DNA of 64,000 nucleotides from Paludibacteraceae bacterium (GCA_028694915.1 JAQVJY010000007.1:30059-94058), one strand, 5' to 3'; positions 25,514 to 34,812 are shown, numbered from the stretch's first letter. The notes: generated by a model not told the origin, from the letters alone. A program made the numbers and translations.

Positions 25514-27319
25514 ATGAGCGACATTATCCATTTATTACCCGATGCAGTAGCCAACCAAATAGCGGCAGGTGAGGTTATTCAACGTCCTGCTTCGGTGGTG
25601 AAGGAATTGATGGAAAATGCCATCGATGCTGGCACCACAAAGATTCAAGTGGTGATAAAGGACGCTGGGCGTACCACCATTCAGGTGATAGATAATGGCA
25701 AAGGCATGTCCGAAACGGATGCGCGGATGTCGTTTGAACGCCACGCTACCTCTAAAATTCAACAAGCAAACGATCTGTTTTCACTTCGTACCATGGGATT
25801 TCGTGGTGAAGCGTTGGCTTCAATTGCTGCTGTGGCTGGGGTGGAACTGCGTACACGAACAGCCGACAAGGAGTATGGTACGCTCATCGAAATAGCCGCC
25901 TCCACGGTGGTGAAACAAGAACCTATTTCGTGCGATTCTGGCACGTCGTTTTTGGTTAAAAATCTATTTTACAATGTACCAGCCAGACGTAAATTTTTGA
26001 AATCGGATGATGCAGAAATGCGTCATATCATTCAAGAATTTCAACGTATTACGTTGGTTTATCCCGATATTCATTTTGAATTGTTCAATGGTTCCGATTG
26101 TGTATATGAATTGCCCGTGTCCAATATCCGTCAACGGATTACAGCGGTTTTCGGTAAAAAAATGCGCAATATCAGTCAGCAATTGGTGCAAATTGAAGCC
26201 AAAACGGCTTTGGGAAATATCTCAGGCTTTGTGGGTAAACCTGAATTTGCGACTAAAACAAATTACCAATATTTCTTTGTCAATGGGCGTTATATGCGTC
26301 ATCCCTATTTTCATAAAGCGGTGATGCAGGCGTACGAACGGATGTTGCAACCCGATACTAATCCGTCGTATTTCATCTTTTTCGATATCGATCCAGCCGA
26401 AATTGATGTGAACATTCATCCCACCAAAACGGAGATTAAATTTGAAAATGAGCGTGATTTGTGGAGCATTTTGATGATTTGTGTGAAAGAGGCGTTGGGT
26501 AAATTTAATGTGGCGCCATCTATTGATTTTGATACCGAAGGATTGATTGATATGCCACCTATATTGTCCCATCAGCAAGGACCGATTGAGCCGCCTAAAG
26601 TGCAATTCAATCCGAACTACAATCCGTTTAAAACCGAGTCGACATCTACGTATTCAAAACCGACTAACACGCCTTGGGAGACGTTGTATACCAATCGCCC
26701 AGAACGTGAACAGTCCGTTGAGATGCCTCAAAATCAGCCACTGTTTGATGAGTCAGCTCGTGCCGATGTATTTCCCTACAAAAATCGTTACCTGCTCACC
26801 ACCGTGAAATCGGGTTTGATGGTGGTCGATCGCCAGCGTGCGATGGAACGTATTATGTTTGAGCGTGTTTTGCAACAATTGGAATTACAACAATGTGTGT
26901 CGCAGCAAACATTATTTCCCGAAGTGTTGGAATTAACACCCGATGAACAGTTGTTGTTTCAAGAGTTGTTGCCCGATTTACGCGCACTAGGTTTTGATAT
27001 CGAACCATTTGGCAAACAGGCTTATTCTATCAATGGTGTACCTGCGTTGATGACTGACGAATCGGATATTTTGGGTGTTTTGCATGCTATGTTGACCTGC
27101 GTAAGCGATAAAAATAGACGTGTTCATACCGAATTATATGAATCATTAGCTTACGAAGTCGCTAAATCGTCGGCTCGCAATAAACAAAAAACGATGGCGG
27201 TGGAAGAGATGAATCAATTGATTGACAGTCTTTTTGCGTGCCAAAATCCGAATGTAACCCCCGATGGTAAAGTGATTGTAACCATCATTGCCGATGATGA
27301 ATTAGATAAACGATTTTAA
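25514..27319 (+). CDS. mutL: DNA mismatch repair protein MutL
   Basis: A 601-residue GHKL ATPase that links MutS recognition to strand removal. The N-terminal ATPase motifs are complete: VVKELMENAIDAG, DNGKGM, RHATSKI and GFRGEALASIAAV. The transducer domain has VNGRYMRHP and NIHPTKTEIKF. A poorly conserved linker (about 345-410) leads to the C-terminal dimerisation domain. There, the usual DQHAxxExxxxE endonuclease motif is degenerate (VVDRQRAMERIMFE), and the late CPHGRP-type motif reads TPDGKV. This MutL is therefore probably not a standard latent endonuclease. It is preceded closely by the small membrane-protein gene. Confidence 0.95.
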   Translation: MSDIIHLLPDAVANQIAAGEVIQRPASVVKELMENAIDAGTTKIQVVIKDAGRTTIQVIDNGKGMSETDARMSFERHATSKIQQANDLFSLRTMGFRGEALASIAAVAGVELRTRTADKEYGTLIEIAASTVVKQEPISCDSGTSFLVKNLFYNVPARRKFLKSDDAEMRHIIQEFQRITLVYPDIHFELFNGSDCVYELPVSNIRQRITAVFGKKMRNISQQLVQIEAKTALGNISGFVGKPEFATKTNYQYFFVNGRYMRHPYFHKAVMQAYERMLQPDTNPSYFIFFDIDPAEIDVNIHPTKTEIKFENERDLWSILMICVKEALGKFNVAPSIDFDTEGLIDMPPILSHQQGPIEPPKVQFNPNYNPFKTESTSTYSKPTNTPWETLYTNRPEREQSVEMPQNQPLFDESARADVFPYKNRYLLTTVKSGLMVVDRQRAMERIMFERVLQQLELQQCVSQQTLFPEVLELTPDEQLLFQELLPDLRALGFDIEPFGKQAYSINGVPALMTDESDILGVLHAMLTCVSDKNRRVHTELYESLAYEVAKSSARNKQKTMAVEEMNQLIDSLFACQNPNVTPDGKVIVTIIADDELDKRF

Positions 27320-27369
27320 CGATTTTGTTTATCTGATTGATTCATAGTGCATACTTCAAAAAAAATCAC

Positions 27370-27377
27370 TACCTTTG
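27370..27377 (+). promoter_or_regulatory. Bacteroidota -7 box for the DEAD-box helicase gene
   Basis: TACCTTTG followed by CACC. It lies about 150 bases before the ATG, so the transcript has a long untranslated leader. Confidence 0.65.
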
Positions 27378-27524
27378 CACCCTTATTTTTAACAAGACGT
27401 TCCGACGTATTCTCTTGATCAAATTCTTGGGTTTGAGACCCTTTCTTCTCTGTAGGATTTACACGCCTTTGTGCGATTGGAAGAATTTTCGAGCTGATAC
27501 TTAGCGACGTGTAAATTATTTTTT
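27378..27524 (+). promoter_or_regulatory. Structured 5' leader of the DEAD-box helicase gene
   Basis: The leader contains a hairpin GGGT-TTGAG-ACCC (27429-27441). It also has a longer-range perfect pairing of ATTTACACG (27457-27465) with CGTGTAAAT (27508-27516), which would enclose 42 bases just before the start codon. Cold-shock-type RNA helicases are often controlled through their leaders. An autoregulatory element is inferred. Confidence 0.45.
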
Positions 27525-29387
27525 ATGACAAAATTTGAAGATTTAGGTCTCCGTCCGGAGATTCTAACAGCCATAGCTGAACTCGGCTATGAAGCACCTA
27601 TGCCCGTACAGGAGCAGGTTATTCCGTTTATGCTTGAGCAATCGGGCGATTTAGTCGCTTTGGCACAAACTGGCACTGGTAAAACAGCAGCCTTTGGTTT
27701 GCCTTTGTTGACCCTCATTAAACCAGAGGAAAAGAAAATTCAAGCGTTGATTTTATCACCAACTCGCGAATTATGTATTCAAATTGCTAAAGATTTGAAA
27801 AATTACTCACGTCTTCAAAAAGGCGTGAAAGTAGTGCCCGTGTATGGTGGCGAAAGTATTATGGTACAGTTTCGTCAGTTGGATATTGCACCTCAAATTC
27901 TAGTAGCAACGCCTGGTCGATTAATCGATTTAATTGAACGCGGCAAAGTAAAATTGGCCGATGTACGTTATTTGGTACTCGATGAAGCGGACGAAATGTT
28001 GAACATGGGTTTTCAAGAAGATATTGAAAAGATTCTTCAAGAAACACCAGCTGAACGTCGTACGTTATTATTCTCGGCTACCATGCCAGCAGAAATTGCT
28101 CGTATTTCGAAAAAATACATGCACGATTCTACTGAAATTTCAGTAGGTACACGTAATGCTGGTGCCGAAAATGTGGATCACGTTTATTACATGGTACAAG
28201 CGCGTCAACGTTATTTAGCGTTGAAACGTATTGTCGATATGAATCCTGATATATATGGTATTGTTTTTTGTCGTACGCGTCAGGAAACTAAAGAAGTAGC
28301 CGAAAAATTGATGGGCGACGGTTATAATGCCGATGCGTTACACGGCGATTTGAGCCAAGCTCAGCGCGATACCGTGATGAGTAAATTCCGTTTACGTCAT
28401 TTGCAACTGTTGGTAGCTACCGATGTGGCAGCTCGTGGGTTGGATGTGAGCGATTTAACACACGTTATCAATTACAATTTACCTGATGATGTGGAAATTT
28501 ATACGCACCGTAGTGGTCGTACAGGTCGTGCCAATAAATCAGGTGTTTCGGTGTCAATCATCCACTCGCGTGAACGCAATCGTATTCGTGATATCGAACG
28601 TATGATTAAAAAGACCTTCCGTCAGGAAACTATTCCTAATGGTATCGATATTTGTAAACGTCAGTTATTCCATTTGATTGAACGTATGGAAACGGTAGAT
28701 GTGAATTCGGGTGAAATCGATCCATTTATGCCGCACGTAGTATCCAAATTGGAATATTTATCGAAGGATGAAATTATTCGTCGATTTGTGTCGTTAGAAT
28801 TTAATCGTTTCCTCGATTATTATAAAAACGCTGAAGATTTGAATTTACCAGAACATCCAACTCGTGGTGGTGATCGTCGCGAAGGTCGTTCTGATCGCTC
28901 TGACCGTCCCGAAAGAGCTGGTCGTGGCGACCGTGATGGCGGTGGTGACCGTCGTCGTGATGGTGGCTCAAAACGTGGTCAACGTGTGCGCTTGAAATTG
29001 AATATAGGTACGCGTGAAAACGCAAATACCCGTTCGGTGTTGAGTTCTATCAATGAGGTGACCAACGACAAATCGATTAGTATTGGCGATATTGAAATTA
29101 CGCAAAAATTCACTTTCTTTGATGTGTTTGCCGATCAAGCTGATCAAGTATTACATGCTTTCGCCAATAATGGTGGTCCACTCGAAGTGGGTATTGTCGA
29201 AAATCGTGATCGTGATGATAAACGTCCGTTCCGTGCAGATAAAAAACAAGGTGACCGTCGTGATAGCCGTCGTGGTGGCGATCGCCCGTATGGACGAAAC
29301 AACGAGCGTCCAGCTCGTCGCCGTGATGATGGTGGTAGTGGCAGTGCTTCAAATAGCGAAAAACCTTGGCGTAAAAAACGTTATTAA
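27525..29387 (+). CDS. DEAD-box RNA helicase with RG-rich tails and RNA-binding domain
   Basis: A 620-residue CsdA/DeaD-type ATP-dependent RNA helicase. The Q motif is FEDLGLRPEILTAIAELGY, and PVQEQ follows. Motif I is AQTGTGKTAAFGLP, II LDEADEML, III SATMP, V ATDVAARGLDV and VI HRSGRTGR. After the helicase core (about 1-375) comes a conserved helical extension. Next are a GGDRREGRSDRSDRPERAG-type Arg/Asp/Gly-rich stretch (about 445-490) and a DbpA/CsdA-like RNA-binding fold (about 492-565, with LKLNIGTRENAN and ISIGDIEI). A second Arg/Asp/Gly-rich tail ends in WRKKRY. Likely roles are ribosome assembly and mRNA remodelling, especially in the cold. It has its own promoter, a long leader and a terminator. 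Confidence 0.92.
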   Translation: MTKFEDLGLRPEILTAIAELGYEAPMPVQEQVIPFMLEQSGDLVALAQTGTGKTAAFGLPLLTLIKPEEKKIQALILSPTRELCIQIAKDLKNYSRLQKGVKVVPVYGGESIMVQFRQLDIAPQILVATPGRLIDLIERGKVKLADVRYLVLDEADEMLNMGFQEDIEKILQETPAERRTLLFSATMPAEIARISKKYMHDSTEISVGTRNAGAENVDHVYYMVQARQRYLALKRIVDMNPDIYGIVFCRTRQETKEVAEKLMGDGYNADALHGDLSQAQRDTVMSKFRLRHLQLLVATDVAARGLDVSDLTHVINYNLPDDVEIYTHRSGRTGRANKSGVSVSIIHSRERNRIRDIERMIKKTFRQETIPNGIDICKRQLFHLIERMETVDVNSGEIDPFMPHVVSKLEYLSKDEIIRRFVSLEFNRFLDYYKNAEDLNLPEHPTRGGDRREGRSDRSDRPERAGRGDRDGGGDRRRDGGSKRGQRVRLKLNIGTRENANTRSVLSSINEVTNDKSISIGDIEITQKFTFFDVFADQADQVLHAFANNGGPLEVGIVENRDRDDKRPFRADKKQGDRRDSRRGGDRPYGRNNERPARRRDDGGSGSASNSEKPWRKKRY

Positions 29388-29408
29388 TTTTCGCAGTTCC
29401 GTCGATTA

Positions 29409-29448
29409 TAAAAAATCCCCATCCTATTGTTTAGGATGGGGATTTTTT
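29409..29448. terminator. Bidirectional intrinsic terminator between convergent genes
   Basis: AAAAATCCCCATCCTA, loop, TAGGATGGGGATTTTT. It ends the helicase gene on plus and the lipoprotein operon on minus. Confidence 0.9.
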
Positions 29449-29462
29449 ATGAAAATATGATT

Positions 29463-30137
29463 TTAATTAGCAACTCGTTCAAATACAATATTACTTTTGA
29501 GCTTGTATTTGATCAAACCGATGCCTTTTGCATAATATAACTCGGTGCATTGGTTTGGTTTTATTACGCCAATTGGATCTTTGAGATAAAAATGCAAAAC
29601 TTCGTTGTAGGTCTGATTTTGCACGGTAAGAGAATTCAGCTTATCTACGTTTACGAATACTTTAGTCGTTGTATTTTCTTCGGTTTGAGTCCATTCTACA
29701 TTGTTTTCATCGCATCCAAAATAGGTAACCTCGCGTGACGCTAGCGAACAATGCATGGTAACGCCTGTCAGGTAGAGGTGTATGTCGTCGTTATTGTCGT
29801 TGGTGTATGAAGCGTACACATACATTGAAAATGAAGTGCCATAGTTCGATACAGATGTAGAAGAGTAGTATTCGCAATAGGATTTTTGAGTTGGAATAAA
29901 GAGAAATCCCGACATTCCTTCACTGAAATTGTGGCTAGTGGTTATGCCTGTAAAATTGTAGGTAATGCCGTTATTATCCACCATAGCATAAGGTACACCG
30001 ATGAGTGAATCGTTTACGAGCCACGCTTTATTTTCGGGTTTTACGTAGTAGTATTTAGTGGATAACGCGAAATCGTCGCCACACGCCACTAAACCCAGTA
30101 GTGGAACTAGCCAAAGCAGCCTAAGGATATATCGCAT
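29463..30137 (-). CDS. Hypothetical lipoprotein
   Basis: I chose the second Met (MRYILRLLW) as start because it gives a compact lipoprotein signal ending in lipobox GLVAC. The longer reading, from 30149, adds four residues. The mature protein of about 200 residues is beta-rich, with many Tyr, Asn and Thr residues and a conserved-looking end (IGLIKYKLKSNIVFERV). No named domain is recognised. The start overlaps the end of the gene at 30121-30693, so the two are translationally coupled. The pair probably encodes two envelope lipoproteins of one complex. It is the last gene of the minus-strand cluster that begins with the VWA lipoprotein. Confidence 0.65.
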   Translation of the reverse strand: MRYILRLLWLVPLLGLVACGDDFALSTKYYYVKPENKAWLVNDSLIGVPYAMVDNNGITYNFTGITTSHNFSEGMSGFLFIPTQKSYCEYYSSTSVSNYGTSFSMYVYASYTNDNNDDIHLYLTGVTMHCSLASREVTYFGCDENNVEWTQTEENTTTKVFVNVDKLNSLTVQNQTYNEVLHFYLKDPIGVIKPNQCTELYYAKGIGLIKYKLKSNIVFERVAN

Positions 30138-30693
30138 AGTTTTCGCCATTGTGCATGAATAGTTTTAGAAGTCCATGTTGTTTGTTGTAATAAAGACTGT
30201 CGGCAAAAAGAATCGACGCGTTGTATGTATTATCATTTCTCAACACAAACACATCTTTGTAATAGCGGTTGTTGATGAGCATAGAATCACCATTGGAAGC
30301 AGTGAAAAACGTGTCGACAGGCAAGTAACCAAACGCACTATTTTGAGCTACGATGGTAAACATGGTGTGAATAGAATCGTACTTTTCAATGCTCAATTGG
30401 ATATTAATTGGTGGATAATCGGAGACTAAACTCGTGATGTTGCGATAATAGGTATAGTTGGGCGAACAACCGCATTCGTTCCACGAAAATGATTGTTCAG
30501 TACTTCGTTTGGTTACAAAATCGACTATGTAACCGTTGGAATGTACCAATTGGTACACGCTGTCGTTTTGATAGGGAACAATGGAGTGGAGTGAGTCGGG
30601 AATTGGTCCAACATCAACCACACCGGTGGGTTTACAGATAGGGCATCCGCATAAAATAGTTGCCACTATTGACAGGATAAGTATCTTTTTCAT
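30121..30693 (-). CDS. Hypothetical lipoprotein
   Basis: A 190-residue protein. The N-terminal signal MKKILILSIVATILCGC gives lipobox Cys at residue 15 or 17. The mature part contains CPICKP next to the lipid site, a CGCSP motif around residue 78, and beta-rich sequence ending LLKLFMHNGENYAIYP. No family is recognised. It starts 14 bases after the VWA gene stop and overlaps the next lipoprotein gene by 17 bases, so the three genes form an operon. A surface or periplasmic role is likely, but the function is unknown. Confidence 0.65.
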   Translation of the reverse strand: MKKILILSIVATILCGCPICKPTGVVDVGPIPDSLHSIVPYQNDSVYQLVHSNGYIVDFVTKRSTEQSFSWNECGCSPNYTYYRNITSLVSDYPPINIQLSIEKYDSIHTMFTIVAQNSAFGYLPVDTFFTASNGDSMLINNRYYKDVFVLRNDNTYNASILFADSLYYNKQHGLLKLFMHNGENYAIYP

Positions 30694-30707
30694 AATTATG
30701 AAGTTCC

Positions 30708-32159
30708 TTATCGGTTCCAGTTGGTTACCAATTGAATGAATTCTGCTCGATAACCATTTGGGTCAAAATTGTGGGCTGTTTGCCCTAGGTTTAATACCAT
30801 TTGTTTGTTAAGTGTTCCTTTGTAGTCCGATTGTTTCATCAATAACCCAAATCCAGCAATGGATGTGGCAAATCGCATATTTTCGGACGATGAGGCTATC
30901 GCAATAGGGGCATTTGTAATGGCATGTGTCAATAAGCGACTTTGTGTTTCGTTTGGTTTTTTATAACGCAAATCGAACTGTGCATAATTTTCGGTTGTAG
31001 ATTCTGGCTTCAATACTACTTCATAGATAGCGGTGATGGTTTGAGACGCACCAATTTCGCCTGCGTCAGTCGAATCATTCTCAAAATCTTCGTTGCTTAA
31101 TTGGCGATTTTCGTAACCAATCAATCTATATGATTCGATTCTATTGGGATTGAATGTGACCTGAATTTTAGCATCTTTAGCTACAGTATAAAATTTGGCA
31201 ATTTCGTGTGTAAACACTTTTTGAATTTGTGAAGCATTGTCGATGTACTCGTAGTTTCCATTCCCTTTATTAGCGATTTGTTCCATCATGTTGTCATTCA
31301 AATTGCCACTTCCAACACCTAATACGGTGAGGTAAACGCCACTTTCGCGTTTTTGTTCAATGAGTTCCACTAATTCATCTGTAGAGGCAGGACCTACATT
31401 GAAATCACCATCAGTACCTAAAATTACTCGGTTGTTGCCGTTGGCAATAAAATGCTGTTCGGCTATTTCGTAGGCGGTGTTAATACCTGCTGCACCAGCA
31501 GTAGATCCACTTGCACCGAGTTTATCAATAGCAGCTTTAATTTTATTTTTTTCGTCGCCATAAGTAGATTCCAAAAGTACTGCAGCTTGCCCAGCATAGG
31601 TTACAATAGCCATACGATCTTGGTCTCGGAGATTATCCACTAGTGCTTTAAAACCTGTTTTTAGAATACCAAGTTTGTCAGGTGAATCCATTGAGCCAGA
31701 GACATCGATTAAGAATACGTAATTGGAGTTTGGTAGTTCGGCTGTTGGTATGGTTTTGCCTTTCATACCGAGACGGAGTAAATGATGTTCGGTATTCCAA
31801 GGGCAAGTGGCTATTTCTGATTCTAGCGATACATTCTCGCCATCGGTAGGTTCTGCATAATCAAATGTGAAGTAGTTGATGTATTCTTCGATACGCACGG
31901 ATGCTTTAGGTGGTGTTTGTCCCAAATAAAGGTAACGTCGCATATTGGTATATGAACCGCCATCAGCATCTACTGCAAATGTGGAGATTGGTTGTTCGCT
32001 CGTGTTTACAAATGGGTTTTCGACGTAATCTTTGTATTTCTCGTCGTATGTGTCGGGGAGTGGTTCCACATAATAGTTATCAAGCCCGTCTGTAGGATTA
32101 CAACTAATTAAACCAAGTGAAGCTATAGCACAGAATGCTAAGTAATGTGTTGTTTTCAT
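30708..32159 (-). CDS. VWA-domain lipoprotein of the YfbK/DUF3520 type
   Basis: A 483-residue protein. The lipobox is LGLISC at about residue 20. A von Willebrand N-terminal module (about 55-120, with STFAVDADGGSYTNMRRYL) precedes a VWA domain. That domain has an intact metal-ion-dependent adhesion site: DVSGSMDS at about 155, GASGSTAGAAG with the conserved Thr, and GTDGDFNVG. A DUF3520-type C-terminal part follows (KDAKIQVTFNPNRIESYRLIGYENR then FGLLMKQSDYKG). This architecture matches YfbK-like proteins, often mis-named calcium-activated chloride channel. It probably binds a partner protein through the metal site at the outer membrane. It leads the operon with the two lipoproteins downstream. 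Confidence 0.85.
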   Translation of the reverse strand: MKTTHYLAFCAIASLGLISCNPTDGLDNYYVEPLPDTYDEKYKDYVENPFVNTSEQPISTFAVDADGGSYTNMRRYLYLGQTPPKASVRIEEYINYFTFDYAEPTDGENVSLESEIATCPWNTEHHLLRLGMKGKTIPTAELPNSNYVFLIDVSGSMDSPDKLGILKTGFKALVDNLRDQDRMAIVTYAGQAAVLLESTYGDEKNKIKAAIDKLGASGSTAGAAGINTAYEIAEQHFIANGNNRVILGTDGDFNVGPASTDELVELIEQKRESGVYLTVLGVGSGNLNDNMMEQIANKGNGNYEYIDNASQIQKVFTHEIAKFYTVAKDAKIQVTFNPNRIESYRLIGYENRQLSNEDFENDSTDAGEIGASQTITAIYEVVLKPESTTENYAQFDLRYKKPNETQSRLLTHAITNAPIAIASSSENMRFATSIAGFGLLMKQSDYKGTLNKQMVLNLGQTAHNFDPNGYRAEFIQLVTNWNR

Positions 32160-32228
32160 AAGTAGAAAATTAGGTATTTTTTATATGATGCATTTATCTT
32201 ACAAATAGTTGCATTAGGTTTTGACTAT

Positions 32229-33065
32229 TTACCATGTATCGTTCAGTAGATTTGTAGCTTCTTGTTCGTTGCTCACTTCTACAATGCGTAACTTATCGTT
32301 ATAGATAACGCCTGAATCTAACGCGGCTGAGGCATACAGTCCGAAATGTGCCTGTTCTAATTTACCATGTCCGCCTTCTACGGTAGCGTGTGACACCAAC
32401 TGTTTGTTTAACCATACTTTGGCATAGCCATTGGTGGCGCTGAAATCAATTAATACGTCGAGTCGGTTCCATTGTTTATTCTTAAATAGGCGTTCACCAT
32501 TGGTATCATTTGCTGACGTGGCTTGGTAGATATAAATGCTTTTTCCTTGTTGTGGAACATGCATTAAATGAACGTAATGGTCGTATACCAGATTAACGCA
32601 AACTGTACGAGCCCACTGGTCACTGGCATCTGGAGTTAAGGTAACAAAACTAAACCAATCGTTGATATGTCCTGCTGGGCGTTGTTGTAATTCCATGTCG
32701 AGATATACGTATAAACTGATGAGACACGGTGTACGAAATGCGCCTTCGTTCAGTTTGTAGAGTTGAATAGTTGGGTAGGCTCGGTGTGGTAGGTAAGTGG
32801 TTCCGTCGTTATCGGTAGCACGTGCTTTTACTATTTCGGCTTTGTGCGCATAGGTTCCATCGTATACTTTTTCGGTGGTTAATTCCTGAAAACTAGCGTA
32901 CGCTTCCCCTGGGGCAATATAAAAATTCTTGAAATCGTCAATTTGCTCAAACGATGAGGTGAACTGGCGATGTACTTGTGGTTCGTTAATACTACCACAA
33001 GCGGTTAAGCCTATAAGCAGACTTATTATCCATCCGTAATGGTTGATTATCTTGTATGTTGGCAT
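32229..33065 (-). CDS. Lipoprotein with concanavalin-like (polysaccharide-lyase-like) domain
   Basis: A 278-residue protein with signal and lipobox LIGLTAC at about residue 23. The mature part looks like one jelly-roll domain of the LamG/concanavalin type. It has an N-terminal region about an exposed Phe-rich strand (FYIAPGEAYASF), a middle HINDWFSFVTLTP strand, and a closing set typical of the fold: RLDVLIDFSATNGYAKVWLN, then HFGLYASAALDSGVIYNDKLRI. Similar folds occur in heparin-lyase-like and glycan-binding proteins. I cannot identify catalytic residues with confidence. It could bind or cleave polysaccharide at the cell surface. It stands 69 bases upstream of the VWA gene on the same strand. 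Confidence 0.65.
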   Translation of the reverse strand: MPTYKIINHYGWIISLLIGLTACGSINEPQVHRQFTSSFEQIDDFKNFYIAPGEAYASFQELTTEKVYDGTYAHKAEIVKARATDNDGTTYLPHRAYPTIQLYKLNEGAFRTPCLISLYVYLDMELQQRPAGHINDWFSFVTLTPDASDQWARTVCVNLVYDHYVHLMHVPQQGKSIYIYQATSANDTNGERLFKNKQWNRLDVLIDFSATNGYAKVWLNKQLVSHATVEGGHGKLEQAHFGLYASAALDSGVIYNDKLRIVEVSNEQEATNLLNDTW

Positions 33066-33252
33066 AAGTATTTATGATGTGTGAGGCGTTTTTCTTCTCG
33101 TTTTTCGATACATTAAGTGGTAGAACTGATCATGCGTAGCATTACTGAATGCGGGAGCAAAACTTGTTAAATACAAGTCAAGCAGGTTAATATAGTAGGA
33201 TGTTAGGCGTAATTAGTTTTTTGTATTGGGATATAACAGCTAGTTCCAATCA

Positions 33253-34077
33253 TCATTGTTTTACTATTTTTTGAGAACTTATCATCCCCGCACTATCAAT
33301 CAACTTAAATACATATATCCCTTGTTGGAATAATCTCATATCAATTATTGTCTCATTTTCAATAATTTTTGTGTTGCTAATAACCTTACCATTTAAGTCA
33401 AGTACAGTTAGTGTATAGCATTCATTGTCAAATACTTGAATTTTTACAAAATCATGGGTGACCGTATTGGTAATTTTATAATTTTGATATTGGCTATCAG
33501 AAAGCCCCACTAATCACAAGATTCAAAAAAAGGACTTCTGTAACTAACTGTATCATTTTGATAACATAATAAATAAGGATGATCAAACATAAAATTAAAT
33601 TGATAGGTTATCCCCATATTTGAACCAATACCTTCTATAAATTTGAATTTTTCATAGTCATAGGTATTATATACAAAAACTTTTGAATAATTTAATTGAA
33701 TTATTTTTCTTCCATTTTCACTATAAACAGAATCTACGACTATGTATTTTGTTTCCAAATATGGATTCTTCAATTCAAAAGAATCACCTTTAGCTAAGTT
33801 TAAATCCATAATCACATACTCTTCATTAGATTCATAATTTAACATATACAATTTGCTATTGATAGAATCTTGTCTTAATGCATACCCCAGAAAAACCTCT
33901 TTATATTTAAGATTATTGATAGTCGAGTCACCAATAACTTCGAGTTCCCAACTCATAGGATATTCATTTTGAACAATCTCTGTCCATTTTGAATGCGTAT
34001 CTCCAAAACAAGATATATATTGTTGGCCGTATACAAGTGAGATGTTGCAAAGTAGTAATAATAAGATTTTTTTTCAT
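33253..34077 (-). pseudogene. Frameshifted secreted protein with T9SS C-terminal sorting domain
   Basis: The gene is split over three frames. The ATG at 34077 is followed by eight A bases; with seven it would encode a normal signal peptide, MKKILLLLLCNISLVYGQ. The next segment reads on in that shifted frame through CFGDTHSKWTEI and YPMSWELEV to PFFESCD and a TAG at 33512-33510. The third segment (33510-33253) carries a type A sorting domain (KIQVFDNECYTLTVLDLNGK, then GIYVFKLIDSAG and KIVKQ). About 270 residues would result if both shifts were repaired. The middle part resembles short Bacteroidota secreted proteins with Asp- and Ser-rich strands. This could be a real pseudogene, a slippage-controlled gene or two assembly errors. 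Confidence 0.75.
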
Positions 34078-34110
34078 AATTGGTATTTTAAAATTTCCTC
34101 ATAACAAGTT

Positions 34111-34144
34111 AGCTCCACTGCGTTTTAAGGCAGTGGAGCTTTTG
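34111..34144 (-). terminator. Probable terminator after tpx
   Basis: Perfect 11-base stem AGCTCCACTGC/GCAGTGGAGCT with an 8-base loop, 13 bases past the tpx stop. The T-tract on minus is weak. Confidence 0.65.
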
Positions 34145-34156
34145 TTGTGAGTAGTT

Positions 34157-34654
34157 TTATAAACTTGCTAAAGCCAAATTGTAGTTCGGTTCTTCCGTAA
34201 TTTCGGCTACTTGCTCTGTATAAATTACCAGACCTTCGGTATTAATAACAACAATGCATCTGGAGTGTAAACCAGCTAGTGGACCATCTACAATTTCTAA
34301 ACCGTAATCTTTACCAAATTGCCCTGTCTTAAAATCTGACAGCATAAACACATTTTCAATGCCTTCTGCTCCACAAAATCGAGCTTGGGCAAATGGCAAA
34401 TCTCTAGAAATACAAAGAACGCTTGTATTAGTAAGATTGGCAGCTGCTTTATTAAAGTTCCGAACTGACGCCGCACAGGTTCCTGTGTCGATACTTGGAA
34501 AAATGTTTAACACTAATGTCTTTCCTTTAAAGTCGTTCAGTGTTTTAATTGTTAAATCGTTAGCTGTCAATTTAAAATCCTGAGCTAGGCTTCCTATTTT
34601 TGGTAATGCTCCACTTGTATGTATGGAGTTACCTTTTAATGTGATTTTTGTCAT
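34157..34654 (-). CDS. tpx: Thiol peroxidase, Tpx type
   Basis: The frame is open upstream to 34732, but the start MTKITLKGNSIH at 34654 gives 165 residues, the normal Tpx length and N-terminus. This atypical 2-Cys peroxiredoxin reduces alkyl hydroperoxides and hydrogen peroxide. The peroxidatic cysteine is Cys60 in DTGTCAASVRNFN, and the resolving cysteine is Cys94 in FAQARFCGAEGIENV. Other conserved segments are LNIFPSIDT and CISRDLPFAQARF. It is monocistronic on the minus strand, with a stem-loop after it and about 220 bases to asnB upstream. It is ordinary in every visible respect. Confidence 0.93.
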   Translation of the reverse strand: MTKITLKGNSIHTSGALPKIGSLAQDFKLTANDLTIKTLNDFKGKTLVLNIFPSIDTGTCAASVRNFNKAAANLTNTSVLCISRDLPFAQARFCGAEGIENVFMLSDFKTGQFGKDYGLEIVDGPLAGLHSRCIVVINTEGLVIYTEQVAEITEEPNYNLALASL

Positions 34655-34812
34655 AATACGTGTTTTTAAATTATTATTATTTTGTTCATTAACAAGGCTA
34701 TCGGCACGGTCGGTTTGCATTCTATATCCCAAATACCGCTACGAATTTACATAATATTTTCATGTGGTCACCTATTTTAGCAAACTATTTTTCACAAATG
34801 GCTTTTATCTCA

